This document shows, piece after piece, positions 1 to 8,306 of a DNA stretch of 64,000 nt (its first letter is position 1; every line of letters starts with the position of its first letter). A model generated the notes under the pieces. That model saw nothing but the letters and a program-made list of their open reading frames with translations. It was not told where the DNA came from and made no database searches. The DNA comes from Holophagales bacterium (GTDB lineage: Bacteria > Acidobacteriota > Thermoanaerobaculia > UBA5066): assembly GCA_016719485.1 (NCBI GenBank), contig JADJZB010000009.1:62001-126000 (forward strand). Reading direction: 5' to 3'. A program made the translations under genes and the position numbers.

Positions 1-1
1 C

Positions 2-202
2 TACGGCCGGATGGCGATCACCGAGCTTCTCGACCTCTCCGACCGGATCCGGGGCCTGATCCTCGACCGCCGCCCCGCGGCCGAGATCAAGAAGGCTGCC
101 AAGGAGGAAGGGATGGCCTTCCTCCGCGAGTCGGCGCTGAAGAAGGTCTTCCGTGGGGAGACGACCCTGAAAGAGATCAACAAGGTGACCTTTGTCGACT
201 GA
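2..202 (+). CDS. GspE/PilB-type secretion ATPase, C-terminal end (partial)
   Basis: Only the last 66 codons are in the window; the reading frame is open to the left edge. The tail (DLSDRIRGLILDRRPAAEIK, then GMAFLRESALKKV and a short T-LKEINKVTF end) matches the extreme C-terminus of GspE/PilB ATPases, the cytoplasmic hexamers that power pseudopilus or pilus assembly. Walker and zinc motifs would lie upstream and cannot be seen. It overlaps the PilM-like gene by 11 bases and heads the operon that follows. The family call rests on the tail sequence and the context. Confidence 0.75.
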   Translation, partial: YGRMAITELLDLSDRIRGLILDRRPAAEIKKAAKEEGMAFLRESALKKVFRGETTLKEINKVTFVD

Positions 203-1163
203 CGGCCTCGCAATCCGTGTTCGGAACGCGCTGAGGAGGGCCTGGGGCTTCCGCCGGCCGCCCCACGCCTTCGTCCTCACCGAGGACCGACTCGTGCACG
301 TCGCGCTTCCGCGGGACGTCCGGGGCGTGCGCGCGACCGGGGGCGCGAGAGTCTTCGCCCGGGAACTTCCGCCGGGGACCTTCCGAGCCGGTCCGGCGGG
401 ACTTCCCGTCGCCGGCCCCGGTCTCGGTCAGGCTCTCTCCTCCCTCCTCCCGGCGAAGGGCCGGGTTGCGGCGGCCTCGCTCGCCATACCCGACCGGTTC
501 GTGAAGGCGGCGACGGTCGATATCGAACCCGGGGCCGGCAAGCGCCCCCGCGAGCTCGCCGAGATGCTCCGGTGGAAGGTGAGCCGTCTCTACGGAGAGC
601 CGGCGCCGGAGCTCCGGATCACCTGGTGCGAGGCGGGCGTCGCCCCCGACGGTGGGACCCGCCTCCTCGTCCTCGCCTCGCCCGAGGAGACGATCGCCTC
701 GCTCGAGGCGGCGTTCCTCGCCCACGGGATCCGGATCGGTGCCCTCGAGCCGGCCGCCCTCGCCATTTCGGCGATCGCCTCCCTGGCGCTCGCCGGGACG
801 GGGCTCGTCGTCTTCACCGACGGGCCGACCGTGTCGACCGTCTTCCTCGAGAAAGGGGCGGTGCGATTCCTGAGGACCCGGGAGACCGCCGCGGACCCCG
901 AGCAGGCGCTCCAGGAGATCCGGCTCGCGGCCGCCTTCCTCGGAGTGTCCTCGGCGGACGGACCCGGACCCGACGTGACGGGCGAGGTCGTCGTCGTCCC
1001 GGCGACGGCACCGGCCTCCGTCCGGTTCCTGGAGTTCCTCAAGGAGAACGGGGGCAGGGAGCCGGTCTCCCTTTCGCCGACCCTCGTCTCGCTGGGCTTC
1101 CCGCCCTGGGGCGAGGACACGGCCCCGCTGGTCGGAGTCGGTCTCCTGCAGGGAGCGGGCTGA
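192..1163 (+). CDS. PilM/GspL-like actin-fold assembly protein
   Basis: This 323-residue protein is probably the cytoplasmic PilM-like (GspL cytoplasmic-like) scaffold, an ASKHA-fold protein that links the assembly ATPase to the PilN/PilO inner-membrane pair. It shows the usual pattern of a short N-terminal strand pair (HAFVLTEDRLVHVALP), a segment ending in RELAEMLRWKVSRLYGEP, and a central TGLVVFTDGPTVSTVFLEKG segment like the second nucleotide-fold half. No membrane segment is seen, which favours PilM over full-length GspL. The start is TTG at 192 overlapping the ATPase gene; a later GTG is possible. Sequence divergence is high, so the call leans on gene order. Confidence 0.7.
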   Translation: MSTDGLAIRVRNALRRAWGFRRPPHAFVLTEDRLVHVALPRDVRGVRATGGARVFARELPPGTFRAGPAGLPVAGPGLGQALSSLLPAKGRVAAASLAIPDRFVKAATVDIEPGAGKRPRELAEMLRWKVSRLYGEPAPELRITWCEAGVAPDGGTRLLVLASPEETIASLEAAFLAHGIRIGALEPAALAISAIASLALAGTGLVVFTDGPTVSTVFLEKGAVRFLRTRETAADPEQALQEIRLAAAFLGVSSADGPGPDVTGEVVVVPATAPASVRFLEFLKENGGREPVSLSPTLVSLGFPPWGEDTAPLVGVGLLQGAG

Positions 1164-1167
1164 CGCC

Positions 1168-1782
1168 ATGGCCGCGACCCGACCGAACCTCGCCCGAAGG
1201 CCGTTCGTCGACTCCCGCCCCGCCAACGTCGCCGCCGCGCTCCTTCTCCTGGCCGCGGTCGTCCTGACCGCCGTCAGCGTCAGGACAGTCCACGCCTACC
1301 TCGAGGGCTCGCGGCATTCCCGGGCCCGGATCGCGTCCCTGCGCGCCGAGATCAGCCGCTTCGAAGCTTCGGGGCGGGCGGCCGAGCAGAAGCTCGCCCG
1401 GTTCGACCTCGCCGGGATGAGGGCGGGAGCCGAGGAGGCCAACCAGCTCGCCCGGCTTCGCACCTTCTCGTGGAGCCGGTTCCTCACGCGTCTCGAAAGG
1501 ACGCTCCCGAACGACGTTCGCGTCGTCTCGGTGGGCCTCTCGAGAGCGGAGAAGACGGAAGGGGCCGCCCCGGCGGCTTCCGCGGACGACTCCTACCTGG
1601 TTTCCCTGTCACTCGTCTCGCGCGATCCCGACGGCCTGCCGAAGCTGATCCGGGCCTTCTACGCCTCCCCGTGGTTCGATGCGCCGACTCCCAGCTCGGA
1701 GGCTGGCGGCGAGCTCGGCGACGTCGAGGGGCGGACCTTCGCGCTCGACCTCGTCTACCGCGACCGGGAGGCGAAGCCGTGA
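1168..1782 (+). CDS. PilN-like inner-membrane assembly protein
   Basis: This 204-residue protein has the PilN layout: a short cytoplasmic N-terminus containing NLARRPFVDSRP (like the NL-P motif by which PilN docks on PilM), one membrane helix at about residues 22-42, a periplasmic coiled coil at about 50-85 (RASLRAEISRFEASGR), and a small ferredoxin-like domain at the end. It should be a bitopic component of the platform of the type IV pilus / type II secretion machine. It starts 4 bases after the PilM-like gene and overlaps the PilO-like gene by 4 bases (GTGA). Confidence 0.75.
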   Translation: MAATRPNLARRPFVDSRPANVAAALLLLAAVVLTAVSVRTVHAYLEGSRHSRARIASLRAEISRFEASGRAAEQKLARFDLAGMRAGAEEANQLARLRTFSWSRFLTRLERTLPNDVRVVSVGLSRAEKTEGAAPAASADDSYLVSLSLVSRDPDGLPKLIRAFYASPWFDAPTPSSEAGGELGDVEGRTFALDLVYRDREAKP

Positions 1783-2423
1783 GCAGCGCCACGACGGCAT
1801 TTCGGGACCGGAGAATCGTCTTCCTGATCCTCCTCGCCGTCCTCGCAGGGAACGTCGCGGTCCTCCTCTCCTACCGGACGTTCTACGACGAACGCCTCCA
1901 GGCCCTCGTCTCCGAGCAGGCTGCGCTCGAGGAGCGGCGGGACGAGGCCGAGCGCCGGGCGAAGGAGGCCGAGGCCTCGGAGAGAAGGCTCTTCGAGACG
2001 CAGGAGGCCCTGACCGCCTTCTTCTCCGAGACGCTCGGGAAGCGCGAGGAACGGATCGCCCCCCTGATCGAGGAGATCTACGCCACGACGCGCGCCGCGG
2101 GGCTTCGCCCGGACGCGATCGCGTACACCTCGACCGACGAGCCGGGGACCGACTCCCTGACGATGACCTTCGCGGTCGCTGGTCCCTACGCCGACGTCAA
2201 GCGGCTCCTGGCGGGGCTCGAACGCTCGAAGCGCTTCCTCGTCGTCGACGAGGTCGGCCTCTCCGGCGGCTCGACGGACGACCCGAACCTCGTGAACGTC
2301 TCGATCGCCGTGACGAACTACTTCCGACCGGATTCCCTCCGGCCGATCCGGACCGTCCGCGACAGGCGCAGCCCCACGGGACCGCGCGCCGCCGCGGGAC
2401 CGCGTGGGAGAACCACGCGATGA
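1779..2423 (+). CDS. PilO-like inner-membrane assembly protein
   Basis: Start GTG 1779 overlaps the stop of the PilN-like gene, giving 214 residues. One membrane helix lies at about residues 11-32 (IVFLILLAVLAGNVAVLLSY). It is followed by a strongly charged coiled coil at about 38-75 and a compact domain ending near YADVKRLLAGLERSKRFL, which is the PilO signature region. PilO pairs with PilN in the periplasm. The last 25 residues are Arg/Pro/Gly-rich and probably disordered. It overlaps the next gene by 4 bases. Confidence 0.75.
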   Translation: MSSATTAFRDRRIVFLILLAVLAGNVAVLLSYRTFYDERLQALVSEQAALEERRDEAERRAKEAEASERRLFETQEALTAFFSETLGKREERIAPLIEEIYATTRAAGLRPDAIAYTSTDEPGTDSLTMTFAVAGPYADVKRLLAGLERSKRFLVVDEVGLSGGSTDDPNLVNVSIAVTNYFRPDSLRPIRTVRDRRSPTGPRAAAGPRGRTTR

Positions 2424-3016
2424 AAGCGTTCGCGTCGCGCCGGGGCCTCCTCTTCCTGCTCGGCCTTCTCGTCGTCGTCCTCGTCCTCCGGTTCTGGCCG
2501 CGAGGCTCGGGGGACGCGCCCGCCCCGCCGCGGACCGCCGCAGTCGGCACTGCCGCGCGGCCGGTCGGCAGTGCCACGACCCCATCGCAGATCCCGCCCC
2601 TGGCCTTTCGCGACGGGCGCGGCGAGATCGGCGGCAGCGTGGTGAGAAACGTCTTCGCGTTCCACGTCCCCCCGTCACCGACCCCGAAGCCGCCCCCGCC
2701 GGTGCCGACGCCGCTACCGGCCCCCGGCTCGGCGCAGTTCATCGGACCGCGGCTTCCGACCCCGACGCCGACGGCGACCCCGATCGTTCCCCCGTCGATC
2801 CCCTACCGCGCCCTCGGGGTCTTCGGCCCGCGCGACAGGCCGATCGTCACGTTCGAGGACGGCCCCCGCCTCATCAACGCCCGCGAGGGCGACGTTCTCG
2901 ACGGCCGTTTCATCCTCAGGCGCGTCGGCCGCGAGTCGGTCGACTTCGCCTTCGTCGGGCTGCCGCCCGAGATCACCCGGCGGATCCCCGTTCTTCCGCC
3001 CGACGCCCTCCGCTGA
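2420..3016 (+). CDS. PilP/GspC-like linker protein
   Basis: This 198-residue protein has an N-terminal membrane helix (about 9-24, LLFLLGLLVVVLVLRF) and then a Pro/Thr-rich periplasmic linker with repeated PTP units (about 85-125). A small C-terminal beta domain (YRALGVFGPRDRPIVTFEDG ... INAREGDVLDGRFILRRVG) resembles the HR domain of PilP and GspC, which contacts the secretin. Its place between the PilO-like gene and the secretin gene is where pilP normally lies. Sequence identity to PilP is not obvious by eye, so the name is structural and contextual. Confidence 0.65.
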   Translation: MKAFASRRGLLFLLGLLVVVLVLRFWPRGSGDAPAPPRTAAVGTAARPVGSATTPSQIPPLAFRDGRGEIGGSVVRNVFAFHVPPSPTPKPPPPVPTPLPAPGSAQFIGPRLPTPTPTATPIVPPSIPYRALGVFGPRDRPIVTFEDGPRLINAREGDVLDGRFILRRVGRESVDFAFVGLPPEITRRIPVLPPDALR

Positions 3017-3026
3017 AGGGACGCCC

Positions 3027-5423
3027 ATGACCGTTCAGAGACCGCGACCGCCCCGAGTTCTCCTTCTCGCCGCCGCCCTCGCCCTGGCCGTGGGCGCTTC
3101 CGGCTGTGCCTCCGAGCGCGCGTTCCGCGAGGCGCGGGACTACGAGCAGCTGGAGTACTGGGACATGGCCGTCATGGCCTACCAGAAGGCGGCGTCCCTC
3201 GACCCGGCGAACAAGAAGTACGAGTCGTCCCTCTTCCGCGCGCGGCTTCAGGCCGCCCAGACCCACCTCGGGCGGGGGCGGCTCCACCGCTCGGCGGGGC
3301 AGCTCGACCTCGCGAAAGTGGAGCTCGAGCAGAGCGTCGCGCTCGACCCGACGAACGACGTCGCCGTCCAGGAGCTGAAGAAGGTCGTCGAGGAGATCGA
3401 GGTGCGCCGCCTCGAGACGCTGGGCGGGTCGCCGACCGAAAAGGCCAAGGCGAAAGCCAAGGGCCGCAGGGCCGCCCCGCCGATGCTGAACCCGGCGTCG
3501 GACAAGCCGATCGACGTCACCTTTCCGCCCGACACGCCGATCAAGAAGATCTACCAGGCCCTCTGCACCGCCTCCGGGATCAACGTCATCTTCGACCCGC
3601 AGCTGAAGGACGACAAGTTCACCATCGACCTCAGGAACCTGTCGTTCCAGAAGGCCCTGGAGACGACGATGCGGCAGGCGGGGCACTTCTACAAGGTCAT
3701 CGACGAGAAGACGATCCTCGTCGCTCAGGACACCCAGCAGAACCGGAAGGAGTACGAGGACCAGGTCGTCAGGACGTTCTTCCTCTCGAACGGCGACGTG
3801 AAGGACGTCTCGACGATGGTCCGCGGCCTCCTCGACCTGCGGAGGATGGCGACGGTCACCCAGCTCAACGCGATCGTCATCCGCGACACGGCCGACAAGG
3901 TCGCCGTCGCCGAGCGGCTCATCGAGGTGAACGACAAGGCCAAGGCCGAGGTCGTCCTCGACGTCGAGCTGCTCCAGCTCAGCACGAAGAAGCTCATGGA
4001 CCTCGGAGTCGCCCTCTCGAGCTACAAGCCGATCACGACCGGCACGGCGACGGGGAACGACGGCAAGCCGATCACGTCGCTCCCCTGGAACGACCTCCTC
4101 AAGCTCTCCCTCTCCGACTTCAACTTCACGATCCCGTCGATCGCCGTCAACTTCCTCAAGTCGAACACCGACGCGGAGATCCTGGCCCGGCCCCAGCTCC
4201 GGATCGCCGAGGGCGAGAAGGCCCAGCTCGTGATCGGGGACCGCGTCCCGATCCCGGTCACGACGATCAACACGCAGCAGGCGGTCGGCCAGGTCGGCGT
4301 CGTCCCGGTGACGTCGTTCCAGTACCAGGACATCGGCATCAAGCTCGACATCGAGACGCGGGTCCACCACAACAAGGAGGTCTCGCTGAAGCTGACCGTC
4401 GAGGTCTCGAACCTCAACGGATCGGTCGCGGGGCAGAACGGCCAGGAACAGCCGATCATCGCGACCCGCACCATCACGTCGAACATCCGTCTGAAGGACG
4501 GCGAGACGAGCTTCCTGGCCGGCCTCATCCAGACGACGAAGCTCAGGACGAAGTCGGGCATGCCGTTCCTCTCCGACCTCCCTCTCATCGGACCGCTCTT
4601 CTCGACGACGAACACGCAGAACGACCGCAACGACATCTTCCTGACCCTCACGCCGCACATCACGCGCGCGCCGCAGATCGAAGAGGAGGACCTCATTCCG
4701 GTCTGGGTCGGCACCGAGAACAACGTCAGCTTCTCGGGCCTGAACGTGCGGCTCGAGTCGCCGCAGGCGCCCGCGACGCCGTTCGACGCGCCCTCCGAGG
4801 CCCCGGCCTCCCGCCCGGTGTCGCCGACGAACCCGGTCCCGGCCAACGTGCCCGCCCCGGGGATCCTTCCGCTCCAGGGAACCGGTCCGAACGACCCGTT
4901 CAAGCCGGCGGCGCCGACGCCGACGCCGGCACCGGCGTCTCCGAAGACACCGCTGGCGGGGGGGGACGCGGCACCGGCCTCCGCGAGCTTCGTCGAAACC
5001 GCCGGTCCGCAGTCGCTCGCCCTCGGCCTCGAGATCGAGAACTCCGAGCTGTCTGCGGGCGAGACGACGACGATGACGCTCAGCGGGCCCGCCGAGCTGG
5101 CCGACGCGGGGGCGCTCGAGATCACCCTCGAGTGGGACCCGGCGGTCGCCGAGATCGTCACGATCTCGCCGGGGCCGTGGCGCACGGGCTCGGCGGCACT
5201 GAACACGCGCCTCGACGCCGACCGCGGGCCCGGCCGCGTGAGGGTCGGCCTCGGCTCGCCCACGGGCGTCGTCGGCCTGCCGAGCGGCGCGCTCGCGCGG
5301 TTCACCGTCCGTGCCCTCGCCCCGGGACAGACGCTGTTCCGGATGTCGGCGGGGGCCGGGTACGGCAAGACGGGAGCGCTCCGGCCCGAGGCGGACGCCG
5401 TGACGCTGTCGGTGGCGCCCTGA
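3027..5423 (+). CDS. Outer-membrane secretin lipoprotein with TPR and cohesin domains
   Basis: This 798-residue GspD/PilQ-family secretin forms the outer-membrane channel of the system. Residues 1-27 are a lipoprotein signal with Cys27 in the lipobox GASGC. Two or more TPR-like repeats follow (about 30-125, YWDMAVMAYQKAASLDPANK). Next come an STN/N0-like domain (about 165-235, VTFPPDTPIKKIYQALC), an N1-like domain (about 245-305), the secretin core (about 310-560) with the typical GLI-T and GMPFLSDLPLIGPLFS signature, a Pro/Ala-rich stretch (about 585-655), and a C-terminal cohesin-like beta-sandwich (about 670-798, ENSELSAGETTTMTLSG ... LEWDPAVAEIV). TPR plus cohesin on a secretin is unlike proteobacterial GspD or PilQ. 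Confidence 0.88.
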   Translation: MTVQRPRPPRVLLLAAALALAVGASGCASERAFREARDYEQLEYWDMAVMAYQKAASLDPANKKYESSLFRARLQAAQTHLGRGRLHRSAGQLDLAKVELEQSVALDPTNDVAVQELKKVVEEIEVRRLETLGGSPTEKAKAKAKGRRAAPPMLNPASDKPIDVTFPPDTPIKKIYQALCTASGINVIFDPQLKDDKFTIDLRNLSFQKALETTMRQAGHFYKVIDEKTILVAQDTQQNRKEYEDQVVRTFFLSNGDVKDVSTMVRGLLDLRRMATVTQLNAIVIRDTADKVAVAERLIEVNDKAKAEVVLDVELLQLSTKKLMDLGVALSSYKPITTGTATGNDGKPITSLPWNDLLKLSLSDFNFTIPSIAVNFLKSNTDAEILARPQLRIAEGEKAQLVIGDRVPIPVTTINTQQAVGQVGVVPVTSFQYQDIGIKLDIETRVHHNKEVSLKLTVEVSNLNGSVAGQNGQEQPIIATRTITSNIRLKDGETSFLAGLIQTTKLRTKSGMPFLSDLPLIGPLFSTTNTQNDRNDIFLTLTPHITRAPQIEEEDLIPVWVGTENNVSFSGLNVRLESPQAPATPFDAPSEAPASRPVSPTNPVPANVPAPGILPLQGTGPNDPFKPAAPTPTPAPASPKTPLAGGDAAPASASFVETAGPQSLALGLEIENSELSAGETTTMTLSGPAELADAGALEITLEWDPAVAEIVTISPGPWRTGSAALNTRLDADRGPGRVRVGLGSPTGVVGLPSGALARFTVRALAPGQTLFRMSAGAGYGKTGALRPEADAVTLSVAP

Positions 5424-5433
5424 GGCGATTCCG

Positions 5434-5895
5434 ATGACCCTGTCCCGCGCCCGCGGCTACTCGCTCGTCGAGCTCGTCGTCGTCGTCACCTTGATCCTGG
5501 TCCTGACGGCGATGATCGTCCCCGTGGCGCGGTTCAACTGGACGCGGATGAAGGAAATGGAGCTGAAGGAAGCGCTCCGCACGATGCGCACGGCCATCGA
5601 CGAGCACAAGCGCCTCTCCGACCAGGGGCTGATCCCGGTCGAGCTCGACACGGAGGGGTACCCGAAGGAGCTCGAGAAGCTCGTCGAGGGGATCGAGCTC
5701 GTCGGGCAGGTCAAGAAGGTGCGGAAGTTTCTCCGGAGGATCCCGGTCGACCCGATGACGGGTGAGACGGAGTGGGGCCTCAGGAGCCTGCAGGACGACT
5801 TCGACTCGACCAGCTGGGGGCGCCAGAACGTCTACGACGTCTACTCCCTTTCCGACAAGACGGCGCTGGACGGCACGAAGTACAAGGACTGGTGA
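5434..5895 (+). CDS. GspG-like pseudopilin
   Basis: This 153-residue pseudopilin has a class III prepilin signal: six residues (TLSRAR) before G-Y-SLVELVVVVTLILV, where prepilin peptidase would cut after Gly8 and Glu at mature position 5 is kept. The hydrophobic helix is followed by a soluble domain containing IPVDPMTGETEWGLRSL, the calcium-loop region of GspG-type major pseudopilins, and it ends DGTKYKDW. It starts 10 bases after the secretin gene and is followed within 2 bases by a paralogue, so the pseudopilus may have more than one GspG-like subunit. Confidence 0.85.
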   Translation: MTLSRARGYSLVELVVVVTLILVLTAMIVPVARFNWTRMKEMELKEALRTMRTAIDEHKRLSDQGLIPVELDTEGYPKELEKLVEGIELVGQVKKVRKFLRRIPVDPMTGETEWGLRSLQDDFDSTSWGRQNVYDVYSLSDKTALDGTKYKDW

Positions 5896-5897
5896 AC

Positions 5898-6356
5898 ATG
5901 ACGAGCCATCTCCCGAACGCTCCTGAGGGGACGCCTCCGGTTCCTTCTGACGCCCTTCCTCCCGCCCGACGCCGAGGCTTCACATTGATCGAATTGCTCG
6001 TCGTCATGGCGATCATCGGCATCCTGGCGTCGATCGGCATTCCGATGCTCCTGCAGACGCCGATCAAGGCCAAGGAGGCCGCCCTCCGGGAGAACCTCTT
6101 CACGTTCCGCTCCTGCCTCGACCAGTACAAGGCCGACAAGGGGCACTACCCCGAGTCGCTCGAGGTCCTGGTCCAGGAGAAGTACATCCGGAAGGTCCCG
6201 ATCGACCCGTTCACGAAGTCGACCGACACGTGGGAGCTCGTCTTCGAGGAGCCCTCCTCGGCCGAGGCAGCGACCGAGGAGCCGCTCGGCGTCATCGACG
6301 TCCACTCGGGGTCGAAGGCGATGGCGCTCGACGGGACCGCCTACAACACGTGGTGA
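5898..6356 (+). CDS. GspG-like major pseudopilin
   Basis: Start ATG 5898 gives 152 residues. The leader is unusually long (about 27 residues, ending PARRRG) before the cleavage site G-FTLIELLVVMAIIGILASI, a textbook N-terminal methylation motif. The soluble domain keeps the GspG pattern: LDQYKADKGHYPESLEVL, then KVPIDPFTKSTDTWELVFEE, ending GTAYNTW. With the preceding paralogue it should be polymerised by the PilMNO/GspE machinery encoded upstream. The stop overlaps the start of the next gene (GTGA). Confidence 0.87.
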   Translation: MTSHLPNAPEGTPPVPSDALPPARRRGFTLIELLVVMAIIGILASIGIPMLLQTPIKAKEAALRENLFTFRSCLDQYKADKGHYPESLEVLVQEKYIRKVPIDPFTKSTDTWELVFEEPSSAEAATEEPLGVIDVHSGSKAMALDGTAYNTW

Positions 6357-6991
6357 ACGGGACGGGGCCGCGGCAGGGGCGGGGCGGGTACACGCTCGTC
6401 GCCCTCCTCGTGGGGATCACGGTGGCGTCGGTCCTGATCGCCGCGGTCCTGCCCCTGGCCTCGGCCCAGGCGCAGCGCGAGCGCGAGGCCGAGCTGATCT
6501 TCCGCGGTCTCCAGTACGCGGAGGGTATCCGCGTATTCCGGCGGCGCTACGGGCGCTACCCGAACGCGCTGCAGGAGCTCCTCGACGTGAAGCCCCGGAG
6601 CATCCGCAAGCTCTGGAAAGACCCGATGACGAAGGACGGCGCGTGGGGAACCATCTCGATGGCGGGGACACCCGTGACGTCGGGCGGCGGGACGGGCTCG
6701 GGGCTGAGTCCGCGGGCGACCCCGACGCCGCGTCCGACGCCGACGCCCGGGCCGTTCGCCGGCACCGCCCTGCCCGGGGCCGGCGGCGCCGCCGCAGGTC
6801 CCGTGATGGGGGTCTACTCGAAGTCGACCGAGAGTGGCTACCGCCTCTGGGAAGGTCGGGAGTCGTACAACGAGTGGCGGTTCACCGAGGAGAGCCTGGC
6901 CCTCAAGCCCGGAGATGGCGGGTCGAGCACGGGACCCGGTCCCGGCTTCGGCGGAACGGGTCCCGCTCCCCCCGGCGGCGGCAGGAACTGA
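6353..6991 (+). CDS. Pseudopilin-like protein with Pro/Gly-rich insert
   Basis: Start GTG 6353 overlaps the previous stop; 212 residues. The N-terminus (RGGYTLVALLVGITVASVLI) is a prepilin-type signal in which the mature Glu5 position is Ala, as in some minor pseudopilins. A helix (EREAELIFRGLQYAEGIRVF) and RRYGRYPNALQELL give the pseudopilin core. Then KLWKDPMTKDGAWG repeats the calcium-loop region. A Thr/Pro/Gly-rich insert (about 105-140) and a Gly/Pro-rich tail are low complexity. It is the last gene of the secretion operon. Loss of Glu5 suggests a tip or priming role, which is inference. Confidence 0.75.
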   Translation: MNGTGPRQGRGGYTLVALLVGITVASVLIAAVLPLASAQAQREREAELIFRGLQYAEGIRVFRRRYGRYPNALQELLDVKPRSIRKLWKDPMTKDGAWGTISMAGTPVTSGGGTGSGLSPRATPTPRPTPTPGPFAGTALPGAGGAAAGPVMGVYSKSTESGYRLWEGRESYNEWRFTEESLALKPGDGGSSTGPGPGFGGTGPAPPGGGRN

Positions 6992-7009
6992 CCCATCACG
7001 GCCCGACGG

Positions 7010-7015
7010 TAAGAT
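7010..7015 (+). promoter_or_regulatory. Candidate -10 element, near-leaderless start
   Basis: TAAGAT lies 7 bases before the GTG start at 7023, with CTGACC (four of six matches to TTGACA) 16 bases further upstream at 6988-6993. No Shine-Dalgarno sequence lies between it and the GTG, so a leaderless or near-leaderless transcript is plausible for the M16 peptidase operon. Confidence 0.4.
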
Positions 7016-7022
7016 CCGCGCC

Positions 7023-8306
7023 GTGGAGACCCGAACCCTCGGAGACGGCCTCGCCGTCTGGCTCGACCCGATGCGGGACGTGCGCAGCGTGGCCCTCGGC
7101 ATCTACGTCGCGGGAGGATCGGCCGACGAGGAGCCCTCGGACCTCGGATCGACCCACTTCCTCGAGCACCTCCTCTTCCGCCGATCCCGCCGCCGCACGG
7201 GCGCGGCGATCGCCCGGACGACCGACCGCCTCGGCGGCGACTGCGACGCCTACACCACGAAGGAGTGGATGGCGGTCCACGCCCGGACACCGTCCGAGCG
7301 GCTGCCCGACGCGCTCTCTCTCCTGCTGGACCTGACGGAAGCGCCGGCCTTCACGGCCGACGACGTCGAGACCGAGCGGAAGGTCATCCTCGAGGAGATG
7401 GCCGAAGCGAACGACGTTCCCGAGGACCGCCTCCACGAGACGTTCGTCCGTTCCTACTGGCCCGACCATCCGCTCGGCGCCCCGATCCTCGGGACCGGCG
7501 AGACGGTTCGCGCCCTGACGCGCGGGCGGCTCGTGAAGCGTTTTCGCGAGGTCTTCCGGCCGGAGAGGACGCTCCTCGTCGCGGTCGGCGCGTTCGAGCC
7601 GGAGGCGTTTCTGAGGCTCCTCTCGGCCGAGCGCAGGAAGCGGCGTCACGCGCCGGCCCCGCTCGGCCCGGAGGCCGCGGCCCGCCTGTCGCCGAGGGCG
7701 ACGCGCTGCGCCTTCCACATCCCGCGGCTCGACCTGACCCAGACGCACCTCCTCGTGGGGACGCCGGCCCCGGCCTACGCCGACCGTCAGGTCCCCGCCG
7801 CGTGGCTCCTCTCCGTCGTCCTCGGAGGGGGCGTCTCGTCCCGCCTCTGGCGGCGCGTCCGCGAGCGGCACGGCCTCGCCTACCACGTCGGGGCGGGGCT
7901 CACGCTCCACCGCGACGGCGGGATGGCGCTCATCGAGGCGGCGACGGCGCCGAAGAAGCTCCCGAAGCTCGTCCGCGCCACGGGCGCCGTCCTGCGCGAG
8001 CTGCGCAGCACGGGGATCACGCGCTCCGAGCTGCGGCGCGCGAAGGACCAGGTCCGGGCCGAGATCGCGATGTCGCTCGAGTCGACCTCCTCGCGGCGCG
8101 AGGGCGTGGTCCGCGCCTGGCTCTACCGGGGGCGACCCTGGGAGGCCGACGAGGTGATCGCCGAGATCGAGGCCGTGACGGCGGCCGAGGTCGACGACGC
8201 CATCGGCGTTCTCTTCGGGACGCCCGATGCGACCGGTTTCGGCGTGACGGGCCCTTCCCTCGTCGGCGCCACCGTCGACGACCTCGCCGGCGAGCTCGCG
8301 GCGTGA
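7023..8306 (+). CDS. M16 family zinc peptidase (insulinase-like)
   Basis: This 427-residue protein carries the inverted zinc motif HxxEH (HFLEH, residues about 43-47), with the downstream glutamate in ETERKVILEEMAE about 75 residues later, so it should be an active M16 metallopeptidase. The second half (LGGGVSSRLWRRVRERHGLAYHVG) is the non-catalytic M16 domain with the conserved R/Y pair. Size and layout fit the bacterial processing-peptidase-like (PqqL/YmxG type) proteins often found next to dut. Start GTG 7023 is chosen because homology begins at once (ETRTLGDGLAVWLDPM); the frame stays open upstream, so the start is not certain. It overlaps dut by 4 bases. Confidence 0.9.
   Translation: METRTLGDGLAVWLDPMRDVRSVALGIYVAGGSADEEPSDLGSTHFLEHLLFRRSRRRTGAAIARTTDRLGGDCDAYTTKEWMAVHARTPSERLPDALSLLLDLTEAPAFTADDVETERKVILEEMAEANDVPEDRLHETFVRSYWPDHPLGAPILGTGETVRALTRGRLVKRFREVFRPERTLLVAVGAFEPEAFLRLLSAERRKRRHAPAPLGPEAAARLSPRATRCAFHIPRLDLTQTHLLVGTPAPAYADRQVPAAWLLSVVLGGGVSSRLWRRVRERHGLAYHVGAGLTLHRDGGMALIEAATAPKKLPKLVRATGAVLRELRSTGITRSELRRAKDQVRAEIAMSLESTSSRREGVVRAWLYRGRPWEADEVIAEIEAVTAAEVDDAIGVLFGTPDATGFGVTGPSLVGATVDDLAGELAA

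Noticed and set aside
2973..4658. A 561-codon minus-strand frame opposite the secretin gene
   Set aside because: Composition-driven shadow of the secretin gene; a charged repetitive product without conserved features.
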